DNA of 64,000 nucleotides from Psoroptes ovis (GCA_002943765.1 PQWQ01000037.1:242710-306709), one strand, 5' to 3'; shown: positions 24,872-38,548, counted from the stretch's first letter. Program-made: numbers and translations. Notes: a model not told the origin generated them from the letters alone.

Positions 24872-25601
24872 TTTTCCCGTTGAAAATTTGCTTTTTGATG
24901 AAAAACTGAGTAATTGAAATTTTGATGAAATGCAATTTCAATGCAATGATGAATTTGCCGAAATGCTTTGTTCAATGTGCTGATTTGGATGAAATATGTT
25001 TACATTTTCCATTGAATTTCATTATTATTATTAGTATGATTTGATATGTAATCAATAATCTGAAAAATTTATCAAAATTTTCCTTAAATATCTTATCCAA
25101 ACGAATAGCCTTATTATTCACATAATTATATGTGAATTTCCTTTGCTTATCATCATATAATACTATAAATATGATGATTTACTTTCTGTGAATCATTCAT
25201 CATACTTCAGCTATCTATAGCCTCATAATCTCTTGAAATTTTTTTTTGCGTTCCATTTAATAATAATCCAGAGCTATTAAATTTCTTCAAAAATATATTC
25301 TGTGTTTGTAAAAACAAATCAATAATGATTTAAATTCAAATCAAAAACTTAAGGAAAAATTTTTATCATTTATTATTATTATTATCGACTTAAGAAATTT
25401 ACGAATCAATTGATCATATCAAATTTTCCATAGATAAATCTTCAAAAATAAAAAAAAATTCGAATATCGAATGATTTATTCGAAATATGAAATGAAATTT
25501 CATTGATAAATCTTATCATTATATTTGATTAATATAAATTTAAATTAATATAAATATTTGGTTGTATGGTTGAATCTTTATTGAATTTTTTCTTTGCCCA
25601 C
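24872..25601. other. intergenic region
   Basis: 5' side of the synthetase gene and 3' side of the LRR gene. AT-rich with no FB80 copy. An atctatagcctc motif lies at about 25211. No gene was seen. Confidence 0.55.
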
Positions 25602-27039
25602 TTAGAAACCACGAGGTGTTGAACCAGGGAACGAAATCAAATGTGTTGAATTACGCTTGGAAACTGTCAAATTTTTAGGCAAACTATTACGACGTGATTC
25701 TAAATCCAGTTTACAAGTTTCAGTGAAAACAATTTCAATCGGTACTTGTTGACGTCGGCTAGCTTGTCCAACTATTGCATCCAATGTTTTATTCCAAATT
25801 TTATCCGTTCCAAAATCATTCACACGGACAAATGTCAGATTAGGTAGCTTCGATATTATTGCACTAACACCGGCATCAGTCATTTCAGGTGATACAATAT
25901 CTAAAAATGTAAGATTATTCAAACCACCTAGATTCGATATTGCTTTATCATCCAAATCTAAACCTTCTAGCTCCAATGTTTCAAGATTTGGTAAATTTTT
26001 CGAGAAATTTTCCAATAAATTTTTCGAATGATTTTTCAAAATTAGCCGTAAATTTTTTAAATTTTTCAAATTAGCCAATGGACCCAGTGTTTTATTGATA
26101 CGAAAATCAATATGATGCATCGGTGATCGTCCATTTAATGTTAATTGTTCAAGTTTAGTTAGTTTACCTAATGCATCGACCAGTACATCACCATCGCCCA
26201 TCCAAACACAAATATTAACACTGATCAAATTCGAAGCCAATTTTGTCAATAATTGTGCCAATTCTTTTTCAATAGCAACATTAGCCGTACATGTGATTGA
26301 TAGTTTGGTCAAATTGGTTAAATTTTCTAATAATTTAATGAATTCTGGTGTCTTTTCGCGGGTATTCGATAGGGTAATGTCTAAATGACGTAAATATTGA
26401 GCATATTTGACAGTGAATTGTTGTAGCTTGTCCAATTCATCACCATTAATACGTGACCAAACATGACGCATGTTTGTAATTGTACCAGTATGTTCGGCTA
26501 ATAGGCCAATTGCATTATCTAAATGTAATACTTCAAGATTACCAATCGATAATAGTAATGCCTTTAAACCATTATCAGTAATACCAGTATTGCCAAGCAT
26601 TTCAACATGAGTTATAGTTTTACCGAATCTTTGACCTATTCAAATAATTGATTTAAATTGAATTTAATTGATCTTTGAAGAGGATAAAACCCTGAACAAT
26701 TATATTTAAACACATACCAAACAGCTTGATTGCTTCATCGTTGACGCCCAAACAATCATAAATACGAAGACATTGAAGTTTTTGTGCACCACAATCACCA
26801 ATCAATTTAATGGCCGATGGTGTCAACTTAAGGCCACCAAGTTCCAAACACAATACATTGGCTGCTGATAATTTCGAAAATTTACCTTCATCCAATGGTT
26901 TTTGTTCATCCAATTCATTTTCTTTCGTACACAGTATCAGCTCTTTCATATTCGATCCATGACGATGTTGATCATCTTCACAAAAATTTCTTTCACGATC
27001 ACTAAGACTAATTTTAATCGATTGTAATTCGCCGGACAT
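25602..27039 (-). CDS. leucine-rich-repeat protein
   Basis: Exons (minus): 27039-26718 and 26635-25602, phase-1 gtatgt/ag intron of 82 bp; 451 residues. There is no signal peptide or membrane segment, so it is probably intracellular. Repeats of the RNI/AMN1 type are visible through the body: LECLRIYDC-like start (LQCLRIYDCLGVNDEAIKLF), MLGNTGITDNGLKALL, LTNLTKLSITC, LTKLEQLTLNG, LKNLKNLRLIL, LPNLETLELEGLDLDDKAI, LNNLTFLDIVSPEMTDAGV and LPNLTFVRV. These repeats normally form a protein-binding solenoid, often in ubiquitin-ligase adaptors, but no F-box was seen at the N terminus. The partner is unknown. It is the last minus-strand gene before the 15.6-kb element-rich stretch. Confidence 0.85.
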
Positions 27040-28544
27040 ATTCGAAGATGATGATTATTTAAAAGATTTGAAAGTTAATTAATTAATTAATGTCTTAGGC
27101 TAACAAACAACTAACAAATATATTCAACAATTTAATTATATTTTCGAGTGTTATTTCGGAGAATAATTATTTCATTTCACTCACACTGAACATATTTCAT
27201 CTTATTTGTTCATAGTTATAACTTCTAACTGTAATAAACAAAATCTCTACCAACCAATTCGAATTGCAACATTTCTAAAATTAACTTTATTTATTTTCAA
27301 TTCTAATTTGTATGAATTCATTTATTCATTCATCAGTCCAATGATGATGAATATTCATTTGTTGGCTTTGGCATACAATTCGCAATCAAATCATCATTCT
27401 CCGCTTCTTCTTCTCTATTTCATAATTGACGCTTGGTTTTTGGTGTTTAGTTTACTCCTGTATATGAAATTTGAAAGTTGAAATTTCATTATAAATGAAA
27501 TTTAATCATATTTTCGAAATATATATAATGAAATGATCTAATTTTATAAAATTTTGGCATTCAAAAATGAAAAATTGAAATTTGAAATATCAATTTGACA
27601 AAAAAAATTCTGTTCACCGTCGATAGATGGCACTAGAATCTTGGTAAACTCAATAAACAAAAAAAAATTTTGACATTTGATTGATTTGATTTTTCATTAT
27701 TTTTTCTGAATTTTAGTCAAATAATAGCCTTATAAATCATCGATAATATAATAAATAATTTTAGCCACAATAAACATTGACAGTCAGTGAAGATCATTTT
27801 TTTTGAATATATGATTCAATAGTCATGATCAAAATAACATTAAATGGCAGCCAATAGCCCTATCAGACGATTGAAAAACAATAACCCACTAGAAATAATA
27901 AAAAGTTTGATTTATTTATGATTTTATTGTATATTTGTGATTTTGATTATCTTTCAAGTGAATCAACGATATATTTAACGGTGTATTTAAATGTTTTCTA
28001 CCCCTTCAAATGATGCTTATATACGATTGTCATCGATTCAATCATTCAAATATCAATTCAATTGTGCCTGATTATAATTGACAATATCAATATTTAAATA
28101 TTCCACATTTATTTGACAGTCCTAACTATATGTGATATGTGTGATATAAGAAATATTTCAAATTCATCAACAACAACAACAACAACAAAAACAAAAATTG
28201 AATTTAAATGAGTCGCAACCAGCTAAACAAAACAAACAAGACATCAACCTTTTGAATTTTTGAAAATTTTTGAAATAAGAAGACTATAGAATGAATTCTA
28301 TGCACGCATATGGTAATGTGAGTATATGTGATTTTTTTCAAATGTATTCAATTTATCAAAAACACATTTTCATTTCCAAACTTTTGATAACTCATAGTGA
28401 CTAGTTGAATTCATAACTTATTTTCGAGAATGATATATTCGAATGATGATATATTAATTCACTTAATGTCACTGTGAAAACACTTTGAATGATTTGATTC
28501 TATGTGAATCAAGTTTATGCGCGGAACTTAAGATCCAGAAAATA
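27040..28544. other. intergenic, FB80-free part of the long gap
   Basis: Upstream of the LRR gene. It holds a (caa)n tract near 28164-28190 and a sequence tcgatagatggcactag at 27621-27637 that resembles a DRE-like promoter element, though that is weak. No gene was seen. Confidence 0.5.
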
Positions 28545-28626
28545 TTAGGTTGTCCGATAAGTTCTTGCCGATTTTTCAATCATTTTCTACGATATAATCG
28601 GCAAAAACTTTTCGAACAACCAAAAT
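28545..28626. mobile_element. FB80 type A
   Basis: First copy of the dense 28.5-42.1 kb cluster; tcgaacaacc at the right end. Confidence 0.85.
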
Positions 28627-28876
28627 ATTTCAATATTTATAATTTCAATGTTTATACTATTTACTATATTTGCTTTTACACAATTTAATCAATTCAATTC
28701 ATTTTCTTTTGAATATTTATGATTATTCATAAAGAGAAGAAGAAACACATATTGAATTATTTGAATGAATTTCTTTAAGATTTTATTTGATTTCATTTCG
28801 AACTAATTTGCATAAAATTAGTGAATTTAAATTTTCATTTATTCATTTTGGACTCCGAATCCAATTTTTGCAAATA

Positions 28877-28957
28877 TTAGGTTGTCCCATAAGTTCTTGC
28901 CGATTATATCATAGGAAATTATGAGAAAAACGGCAAGAACTTATAGGACAACCTAAA
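28877..28957. mobile_element. FB80 type C
   Basis: tcccataagttcttgccg against cggcaagaacttatagga. Confidence 0.85.
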
Positions 28958-29343
28958 TATATTTGTTTCATTAGAAACAACACAGCAGAAACAACATTTT
29001 CCCCAATCGAAACAAATGGATTAAATGTCGTCGTTTTGTTTTGTTTGATTCGTGTGATTTGAAATGTATTCCAAAACACAGTATCTTACAGTATTTTCTT
29101 GGGTTCCTTTTCTTAATTTCTTGAGAAAAATTTGAGAAAATTATCATAAAATTTGTATTCAAACGATTTGATTTGAGACTCATTTGGTCTGAGTTTGAGT
29201 AAACACTAGTCTATTGTTTATGTCGTCAGAGATATTTTTGACAAATTTATCAAATACTTATACTAATACATAAGGTTTGAATTGGATTTTCGAATGAATT
29301 TTTTTTTTGGATTTACGGGCTATACTTTTGATATTTTGAATTT

Positions 29344-29425
29344 ATTGGCTTGTCCCATAAGTTGTTGTCGTTTTTTAGATTTTTTTATATGAAAAACGGC
29401 AAGAATTTATGGGACAACCTAATAG
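29344..29425. mobile_element. FB80 type C
   Basis: tcccataagttgttgtcg against cggcaagaatttatggga, with a gttttt inner stem. Confidence 0.85.
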
Positions 29426-29554
29426 TTTAAAAATTTATGGCAGTTTTTTTTTTGTTCCCAATATTTCAATCATTAGCCATTATCAATTGATAATGATATA
29501 TCACAGATATTGATGATGAGTTTTCCATTTTTTTTTGATTTTGCGTCAAATTAT

Positions 29555-29633
29555 TTAGGTTGTCCGATAAGTTCTTGCCGATTTTCTCATAATTCCTTAC
29601 GATATAATCGGCAAAAATTTTTCGGACAACCTA
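29555..29633. mobile_element. FB80 type A
   Basis: Only 130 bp from the previous copy; loop cataattccttacg. Confidence 0.85.
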
Positions 29634-30521
29634 CTATTATCATTATTATGATTGTCGTAATCATTTTAATTATTAAGATTCTCTTGAGGCTTTGACTTAA
29701 GGGAGCTAAAAACACAAAATGATAATAATTATGAAAAAGATTACAATTATGGCATATTATGCTTGCTCACCAAATGAATAACAATGATTATTGTATTGTA
29801 TAAATGAATTGAAATTCAAAAACCTTAAAACCATACTGTTTGTTTGTTTGTTGAGAAGGTTAATTCAAAATTCATTCGCATTTATTTTGTCAGAGTTATT
29901 GCTGTGTTGTTTTTAAAAATTGAATAAATGAATTTTCTTTGATATTTTTCGATTGATATTCAACCCTTTACAATAATCTTTGAATTTGATATTATTTTAA
30001 ATCGAAAATACATAGTTCAATTCATCATCGATTGAAGGCTATTGTCTTTCTAAAATTTTATAAATCAAATTCTTAATGGTTTTCGTGGAAAATTTTTTGT
30101 GTTTTTCCAATAATTGAATTATTGAATATACAATGACATGTATACGATTGAAAATCGTATTCAAATATCTTTGAATAATTATTATCTGACCCTTGTTTAT
30201 CATTAACAATGAATATAATTATAAGCAAACACATTATCAATGTAAAGTCAATGATTCATGTGGTGAATTATTGTGATTATATTGATTCTCGATTATCGAA
30301 AAAAAAACTTTTGAAATTCAAATTTCACGCAAGCCAAGAACCTCATAATGCATATACTCAATGCATAGTTCAATATGGATATTCGATATTCGATAAAAAC
30401 GTTGATTTTTGGTGGTAAACAAAAAACAATAATCTTGCATAATGATGATGATGATGAAGTGTGTTATTTGAAACTTTTTGTTTTGTTTTATTTCAAACCA
30501 TTATCATTTATTAATAATATT

Positions 30522-30603
30522 ATCAGGTTATCCTAGAAATTTTTGCCGATTATCACGTAGAAAATTATTCGAAAATCGGCAGAAACTTTTCGGACAACCT
30601 AAA
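30522..30603. mobile_element. FB80 type A
   Basis: Left end aggttatcctag is diverged; right end is canonical. Confidence 0.8.
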
Positions 30604-31240
30604 TATATTATCACATTGAATAATATGAATAATATTACACTGGAGAATCTTCAAGAAATTATAATACTCTCAAATATTCAATGTTTAAATATTGTTTATT
30701 TGGTATATTTTAGCCAGTTGACTTTACGGCTGTATGTTTCATCTATTTACCATTAGATAGATGTGGAAAAACATATTTTTCATTGTCTTTGTGTAGGGTC
30801 TTATCATTAAAGATGCACAATGTATGTCTTATAATCGTTGAATATGTGTGTGTGTGTCTATTGTCTTAAGAATAATGTCTTAAGATTGTTTTCTTATTTC
30901 TTAAAACTTCCGACAAAATCATTATCATAAGTTTTGTTTCTTCTCCATCATCATCAAAAACCGAAATACGGTAAATATTGAAGAGGGGTGTGGGGGATTT
31001 GCATATTTCAGTATTTGCAACACGGATGAATGAAGACTTTCTGAACTGCCTGAAATCATTTCTTGATTGTAATTGTATTTAATATGTTTAATCTCATTTT
31101 CTTCCAAGCACAAACACCTTTGTTTGTCTTAAATTAACATATTCCCTGTCTCTCATTGATATCTTTGATTTTTCTTCATTCATTTGACGAAAATTTGCGA
31201 TTCTCAATTGACCAGTTTAGCGTGAAAAATCTTAATGATA

Positions 31241-31329
31241 ATAGATTGTCCGAAAAGTTTCATCCGAAAAGTCCGATTTTCTTATGATTTTCTACGATAT
31301 GATCAGCAAAAACTTTTCGGACAACATAA
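31241..31329. mobile_element. FB80 type A with internal duplication
   Basis: ccgaaaagt is repeated (at about 31249 and 31265), lengthening the left arm. Confidence 0.8.
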
Positions 31330-31503
31330 TAATATGTAAGACGACATAATGATAGAAATTCGAGAAATTATTCAAAGATAATTATATTTATTTGATTCAT
31401 TCATTCATTCATTCTGCTGATGATGTTGAAGAAAACAAAAAAAAAATTTAAATATCAAAAGTTAATTAAACTAAATAATGAATTATTATAAAAAATGATA
31501 TTC

Positions 31504-31584
31504 GAGGTTGTCCGAAAAGTTTTTGCCGATTTTTCAATAATTTTCCAACGATATAACCGGTGGAAAACTTTTCGGACAACCTAG
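31504..31584. mobile_element. FB80 type A
   Basis: Right arm has aaccggtggaaaac. Confidence 0.85.
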
Positions 31585-32229
31585 AATAGATGAACATATG
31601 TATATTTGTGCTTCAATAGAGTATATTTACACTACAACTAATAATGATGACAGAATGAATTGAATTCTTGAATATTCAAAAAAAACTAATCAATCATCAG
31701 TTATATAATTGATAGATTAGTTGAATATACACTTATTTAAAATAATATTTCCTTGAAATATGTTTTGCTATATCATAAACCAATGCCATAAATCGATCAT
31801 TTATGAATGAATGAATGAAGAATTTAATTAATAAACAAATAATTAATTTTAAATATTTCAAGTATTCAATTTCGGTTGAGAATCATTGCAATGTATTGAT
31901 ATTGAATTTAGTGAATATCTAATGAAGGTGATTTTGAATTGAAATTTTTCCACGATTTCGAAATTTGACAAATTTTTTTCTTCAAATGTTCAATGCCTTT
32001 TACTGTTTCTTGGATGTTTTTCTTAAAGATTTCGCAGAGAAAATTCTTAGAAAACAAGGAAAAATTCTCCAAGAAATCAATTGGAATTTGCTCAAATCTA
32101 ATTGATTAAAATTTTGAAAATTTCAAATTTTTCCCTCACAAATTGATTTGTATTTGGAGAAATTCAATTTTTTAAATTCATTCCAATAACAACAATAATC
32201 TTCCAATCAAATCAATTTTTTTTTTAATA

Positions 32230-32312
32230 ATTAAGTTGTCCGAAAAATTTTGTGCCAATTTTTCCAATGATTTTCTACGATATAACCGGTGAAAAACTTT
32301 TCGGGCAATCTC
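32230..32312. mobile_element. FB80 type A
   Basis: Right end diverged to cgggcaatctc. Confidence 0.8.
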
Positions 32313-32424
32313 ATAATATATTCTACACATTCTACTTTTTTGAAATGTCGGCAACCAAAACAAACATACATACAGCAAAACAATGACAAATAATAAATAT
32401 TGGATTGTCCCACACCAAATATAT

Positions 32425-32505
32425 TTAGGTTGTCCCATAAGTTCTTGCCGGTTATTTCGTAGAAAATCATTGGAAAATCGGCAAGAACTTATGGGTCGAC
32501 CTAAT
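32425..32505. mobile_element. FB80 type C
   Basis: tcccataagttcttgccg / cggcaagaacttatgggt. A fragment of another copy (ggattgtcccaca) lies just upstream at about 32402. Confidence 0.85.
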
Positions 32506-32739
32506 ATAAATAGATAAATAAAAGTCAATCGAAAATTGTTTTTGATCGTTTGAAAATATTGGAAAAATATGAGTTTTTGTCAATTAAATGTGTGTGTGTT
32601 GGTGACATTTTTATTATTATTTTCATTTTCATTTAATTTAAAACTATTGTAGTCGACAGACACAAATCATTGTGAACATATGTAAAAATAGAGATGGAGA
32701 TACCAAATGAATTAATAAAGTCATATTTGTAAAAACAAT

Positions 32740-32825
32740 TAGGCTGTTGTCCGAAAAGTTCGTTCGGCTCGATCACAACAGAGTTGCCGCATGAAAATTG
32801 GCCAAAACTTTTCGGACAAACCTTG
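32740..32825. mobile_element. FB80 type B
   Basis: ttcgttcggctcgatc at left, gaaaattggccaaaac at right. Confidence 0.8.
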
Positions 32826-33120
32826 TTGAAAAGGTCAAATCCAATCTAATTCGAGTATTGATTGATGGAAGACGACGAAGAAGAACCAGTGAATTCAATA
32901 ATTATCACAATTTTTATTTTTCCAAAAGGAGAAAAATCAATTAATTTGTGCCCAATTCGAATCGATTATTTCGTTTAAATTTTGATTACTTTAGATTCAT
33001 TTTTAGCTCATTCTCGCCAACCAATCCAATTCAAAATTATTTAAAAGTTAAACAAACAGTCATTCATTCATTCATTCATTTATTGAAAATTATTGAGAAA
33101 CAGGTCTAAAACTTAAATAT

Positions 33121-33202
33121 TAGTTTGTACGAAAAGTTTTTCACCGATTACATCGGTAGGGAATTATGAGAAAATCGGCAAAAACTTATCGGACAACCTA
33201 AA
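33121..33202. mobile_element. FB80 type A
   Basis: Left end ttagtttgtacg is diverged; loop atcggtagggaatta. Confidence 0.8.
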
Positions 33203-33470
33203 TATATTCTGATTAAAAGTAGAAGTCCCGAAATTTTAAATATATTGAAAAAACATTGAAATTCTTAAAGACAAAACTATTATTTTTCATATATGAAATC
33301 AAATTGAAATTTTCTCTGCCACACTACTGTTAAAAATTGTGTCTGTGTAAAAACTAAGGGTACAATCCCGGCTCAAATTTGGACATTTGTGTTCACAATT
33401 TCCTTATGTCTGAGAATGTGTTAATTTAGTGCAATTTCCAATTATTTCACAAACATATAATTCCATATTA

Positions 33471-33550
33471 TTAGATTGTCCGGAAAGTTTTTGCCGATTA
33501 TATCGTAGAGAATTATGAGAAAATCGGCAAGAACTTATTGGACAACCTAA
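33471..33550. mobile_element. FB80 type A
   Basis: Left tccggaaag, right cttattgga. Confidence 0.85.
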
Positions 33551-33873
33551 ATATATTCGCCTATAGGGTTCTCAATCAATGATTTCAATTTTCAATTGTT
33601 TTATTGAAATAATAATAATGATAATCAGAATTCAATCATATATTAATGTAAAGGAAATGAATGAATTTAAGTGAAAATGTAGATTTTCTTGTATTTTTTC
33701 AATTCAAATTATCCAATTCTAAATCATAAATTTTCAATTATCATTCTTCAAGAAAGAAAAAAAATAAAAAAAAAATAAAATAAAATAAAACTCTTTAAAA
33801 CAAAATGAAAAATTCAAATCGAAAATGATAATTAATTTTATTTGGAAAAATAATAATAAAAATGATGAACATA

Positions 33874-33954
33874 TTAGGCTGTCCGAAAAGTTTTTGCCGA
33901 TTTTCCAATAATTTTCTATGATATAATCGGCAAAAACTTTTCGGACAGCCTAAT
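33874..33954. mobile_element. FB80 type A, near-perfect copy
   Basis: Ends ttaggctgtccg and cggacagcctaa mirror each other exactly, flanked by TA on both sides. Confidence 0.92.
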
Positions 33955-34123
33955 ATATATTTTGAGAAAATGATTTTCTGTGTGTGTATTATCTCTGTTT
34001 TTATTAATACGCAATAACCGCTGAAAATTTTTGAGAAAACCAGAAAGAATTCTCAAATAACACAGTTAATATTTCATGCGCAAATGATGAATTCAATAGT
34101 CACAGTCATTTTTGTAAAATATA

Positions 34124-34211
34124 TTAGATCATTGTCCGAAAAGTTCATTCGCCATTATCACGATAGAGTTGCATGATGAAAATTGGCCAAAACTTTTCGG
34201 ATGACCCAATA
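34124..34211. mobile_element. FB80 type B
   Basis: ttcattcgccattatcacg at left; right end ggatgaccca. Confidence 0.8.
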
Positions 34212-34950
34212 TATATTTGTTTTTATATAAACGGTACAAATATATTTTATCGAATGAAATTGAATGAAATTGAAAAAAAGATAATTTTTCAATGAACGCC
34301 TTTCCACCATTCATTCATTCATTCATCATTTTGTTTCATTTCTGCTTCAACTAAATCATCATTCACATATGAAATATACAGACAGACGTGTATGACATGA
34401 AACATCTTCGTTATTTCGTGAATATTTTCTTGAATATTTATTCATTTAAATCCATTTTTTATTGCATCAATTTCGATCAATTATTCAATTCGAATGATTA
34501 ATAAAAGATGACATCTCAATATCTTGTCATCATAAAACTTAAGAAATGTGTTCAATTTGATGACATTGTCCCGAAATTGATGACTTAATGATTGATTTCA
34601 TTTATGTGAATTTTGTGATTTTCCCAATTTATCATACACAGATATAATCCATGTATTCACCACCAAATTTGATGTTTGAATTCATTTCTCTTTGAATGAT
34701 CAATTTCTCTTTGAATGATACACATTTCATGGATGATCCACATTTCATGAATGTTTCATTCATTCCGATTTTCTTCGATAAAATTAAAATAATAATTATG
34801 TGATTCAAGTGAATTCGTGTTTGTTGTGTTGTTAATTTGTCTTCCGAAAAATTGAAATAATAAGAAATAAGCACATGCATTCTTATTTGATCGATATAAG
34901 TGGTGAGTATATTTTTGTCATCTTAATTGATTTTAAAATTCATTTATGCT

Positions 34951-35033
34951 ATCAGGTTGTCCGATAAGTTTTTGCCGATTTTTTTCATAATTCCCTACTG
35001 ATATAACCGGTGAAAAACTTTTCGGACAACCTG
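34951..35033. mobile_element. FB80 type A
   Basis: Ends caggttgtccg / cggacaacctg are exact complements. Confidence 0.87.
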
Positions 35034-35423
35034 CATAAATTGCAGTAGTACCAAAACATATTGTTCATTTTGATTTTTTGAAAAAAATACAAAATTTGTT
35101 GAAATTAGATTTCGAAAAAATTGAAAAATTGAAAAATCAAACTAAATTCTGTCATTCACAGAGAATAAATTTCATATAAATGAATGAACGACGACGAAAA
35201 CAAGTTAGGGCCCAAAGAGATTTAGGCATTTGGTTGGTTGCAAATGACAACAACGATTGAAACTGTCAAAGAAAAAAAAATTTGTTTCATTTTATTTCTT
35301 TAGAAATTTTCAAATTTTGTTCAAAGAAAAAAATTGAACAAAATTTAATTTGTCAAAAGAAAATACATAATAATAATATTAATAAACATACAGCCCAAAA
35401 CAATGTTTTCAATAATAATAATA

Positions 35424-35506
35424 TTAGATTGTCCGAAAAGTTTTGCCCAATTTTCATTGGGCAACTCTCGATTGATTAAGCGGAATGAACTTTTCGGACG
35501 TTCGAA
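35424..35506. mobile_element. FB80 type B, reverse orientation
   Basis: gattaagcggaatgaac toward the right end; the right terminus is degraded. Confidence 0.8.
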
Positions 35507-35565
35507 TAATTTAATAAAATAAACCGATGGCAATATTTTAAACATTTTTTTTTCATTTATATAAT

Positions 35566-35648
35566 TTGGTTGTCCGAAAAGTTTTTGCTGATTTTTTTGA
35601 ATGATTTTCTATGATATAACCGGTGAAAAACTTTGTGGACAACCCGTT
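35566..35648. mobile_element. FB80 type A
   Basis: 60 bp from the preceding copy; ctttgtggacaaccc at right. Confidence 0.83.
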
Positions 35649-35814
35649 TAATTTGGTTTTGTATGAAAAATTAATTTTTGACAAAAAATAAAAAATTTTC
35701 TTCGGTCCCTTCATTAATAGTTGTTACATGTGTTTATTTTCCTTTTAACAAAAGGTACCAATTTAAACATCATTTTCCAAACATATCGAATCGATCATAA
35801 TGAATGAATGTATA

Positions 35815-35897
35815 GAGTTGTCCGAAAAGTTTTCCACCGGTTATATCGTAAGAAAACCTTTCGGAAAATCGACAAGAACTTATTGGACAACCTAAAT
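35815..35897. mobile_element. FB80 type A
   Basis: Left arm ttccaccggttatatcg. Confidence 0.82.
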
Positions 35898-36080
35898 AAT
35901 TTTATTTTTTTCTTATTGAATTTGAAAACTTGGTGAAAACTGAAAGTTTGTGAAAATGCAATTTGTTAAATTCATTTCATCATTCATTCATTCATTTTCA
36001 TTCGATTATTGAAATGAAAAATGATGATTTTACAATAGGTGTATACCTTTACAAAGAAACAAAAAAACCTTAGATAGTTT

Positions 36081-36163
36081 ATAAGGTTGTCCGATAAGTT
36101 TTTGCCGATTTTCTCATGATTTCCTACGATATAATCTGCAAAAACTTTTCGGACAATCTAATA
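36081..36163. mobile_element. FB80 type A
   Basis: Loop catgatttcctacg. Confidence 0.85.
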
Positions 36164-36304
36164 TACTAAAATGCACGGAGAGAGAGAGACGATAAAATTG
36201 ATGATGATAATTGATTCAATGTTTTCGAAACACAAATCCTCTTTGTATGTATAGATGTTTGTATCAAAATTGATTGATGATTTTTCAATTGATTTTCCAT
36301 CTAT

Positions 36305-36387
36305 TAGATTGTCCGCAAAGTTTTTAACCGGTTATATCGTCGAAAAATCATCGAGAAAATCGGCAAAAACTTTTCGGACAACCTAGT
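36305..36387. mobile_element. FB80 type A
   Basis: Left arm tttttaaccggttatatcg. Confidence 0.84.
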
Positions 36388-37122
36388 ATTTTCTTCCTAT
36401 CATCAATTGTGTTTCATATAAACATTTCATTATCATTATTACGTGAAGGATGAAAGGTATGAAGGTATGAATCGAAAAAAATTTCGTTTGTGTTAATCAA
36501 TTAATTCAATATTTTCCATTGATTTCGCTGTGAAAACTATTATTATTTATTCAACAATCGTTGTTATTCGATTAATTGCGACTGATGAAAACCTTTATGA
36601 ATTAGTAAGGTAGTAACCTCATGTAATTTCTAAGAAGAAAATTTAATATTGAATCCTAAATATTGAAAGTTTCATTGCTTATTCGACGATATGATTAATT
36701 ATTCCAAAATCATGCGCCAAAGTTTCAAAGTTTCAAATATTTTTTATTTTTTCTTCCGATATTCCTGTATAAAAATCATCGATTTCAATTTTTAACACGA
36801 AAATTCATTGAAAAAATTTCAAAACTTACACAATAAAGCGAGGGTCCAAACATTGTCATTTTAGGGGCCGCACAAAAATGACAAACGAATAAAATATAGT
36901 GTTGAAAGGGTAAATATTGAAAACAATAAACATGAAAATTAATTTTGGTATTTTTTCCGTTCGCCAAAAGTTTCAAAATTTCAAAAAATATGAATGAAAA
37001 TATAAAAAAAATGAATAATAATAAAAGTATCAATACAAAGATTATAGATTGTCGATGAATGAAGCTGTGAAAGTTTGTTTGAAATTTTTTTTAAAAATTC
37101 AAACCTCTTTGATTTATAAATA

Positions 37123-37205
37123 TTAGTTTGTCCGGAAAGTTCTGGCCGATTTTCATGCGCCACTTCTATCGATTAAGCCGAATGAACTTTTCGGACAGCA
37201 CTAAT
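37123..37205. mobile_element. FB80 type B, reverse orientation
   Basis: ctggccgattttcatg then gattaagccgaatgaac. Confidence 0.82.
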
Positions 37206-37556
37206 ATTTTCTCTTTTTTTCCGAAATCATGAATAAATGTCAATTCATTTCGTAATTCCTAATGCATCAAGATGGAAATGAATTTACAGCGTGTGATATT
37301 CTATTATCACAATAATTCATTTCCAAACAGAAAACTTTGATGCAAAAGTCTTTGCTTTTTTGTTGTTTCTCAGAATATATATTTATTCACACACAAAAAT
37401 CAATTATATTTTTCAAATCATTCAATATTATCAATTATAATAGTGTTGTTTTCATTCAAAATATATGTTTGAATTGATTCTCCTATTCATATTTAAATTT
37501 ATAATTTGATGATTATATGAAAATATTTTGAAATTGAATTGAATAGAATTAAATAA

Positions 37557-37637
37557 TAGGTTGTCCGAAAAGTTTATGCCGATTATATCATTGGAAATCA
37601 TAAGAAAATCGGCAAGAACTTTTCGGACAACCTAATA
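37557..37637. mobile_element. FB80 type A
   Basis: Loop atcattggaaatcat. Confidence 0.86.
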
Positions 37638-37891
37638 GAATATTTTTTCCTGTTTTGCTATTACACATTAAACAATATTGATGATTTCATCAAATTTTCA
37701 ATGTATCATCATCATCATTTTCATTTAGTCAAAAAAGTATATCATTAATGCATTTACTTTTATGCGAAAGAACTCATATGGGGTAAATCATACATGGTCG
37801 TCTCCGGTATATATCGCGATATCAGACAAACTAAAAAAAAATATTCACATTTTCCATGTGGAAACAAAAAAATAATGAATAATGAATATTA

Positions 37892-37973
37892 GTAGGTTGT
37901 CCGAAAAGTTTTTGCTGGTTATATCCTAGAAAATCATAAGAAAATCGGCAATAACTTTTCGGACAACCCAATA
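37892..37973. mobile_element. FB80 type A
   Basis: Left tttttgctggtta; right gcaataacttttcgg. Confidence 0.85.
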
Positions 37974-38235
37974 TTTTAATATTTTAATGTGAAAAATTGT
38001 GAAACAATATAAATAATTTGTAACAAAGAATTAATTTATTTTTTATTTTTGAAACTACCTTAGCACTGTGTATGCAAATGCGTACTGTCATTTTTTTCGG
38101 TGTTTTGCACAGTCTAAAATGTTTAAAAAAAAAATTAATAAGAAAATTCATTTCAGCATTTATGAACATTATGGATCCATGCATTCTTTGCAAATATTGT
38201 CAACCATTTTGCGTTCTTTGCCGTACCAAAATATC

Positions 38236-38315
38236 TGGGTCGTCCGAAAAGTTTTTGCCGATTTTCCAATTATTTTCTACGATATAACCAGCGAAAACTT
38301 TCCGGACAACCTCGA
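38236..38315. mobile_element. FB80 type A
   Basis: Left end gggtcgtccg; right actttccggacaacc. Confidence 0.84.
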
Positions 38316-38548
38316 ATAGTATATTAGCAGCTATTTGAATATCACTGCTTTTTGGCTGTAAAAATTATTATTATTATTATTAATAAAAGCATCAAACAAA
38401 AGATATGAATAATTAAAATTTTTTTTCTTGTTCCATTATCCCATATTGAAAATCATCAAAATAAATTATTTTGATGCTTCAAAAACAAGCGAAAATTAAA
38501 GAAAAGAGAAGAATCAAAAACATATTAATTCATTTTCTTTGATATATT

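Noticed and set aside
27621..27637. tcgatagatggcactag as a core promoter element for the LRR gene
   Set aside because: One weak match, 580 bp upstream, with no other promoter signs; left as a note only.
28485..28688. ORFs reading GCPISSCRF...FRYNRQKLF and similar (also 21566, 22040, 29510, 30478, 32178, 38068)
   Set aside because: These are translations of FB80 copies; the shared peptide reflects the repeat, not a protein family.
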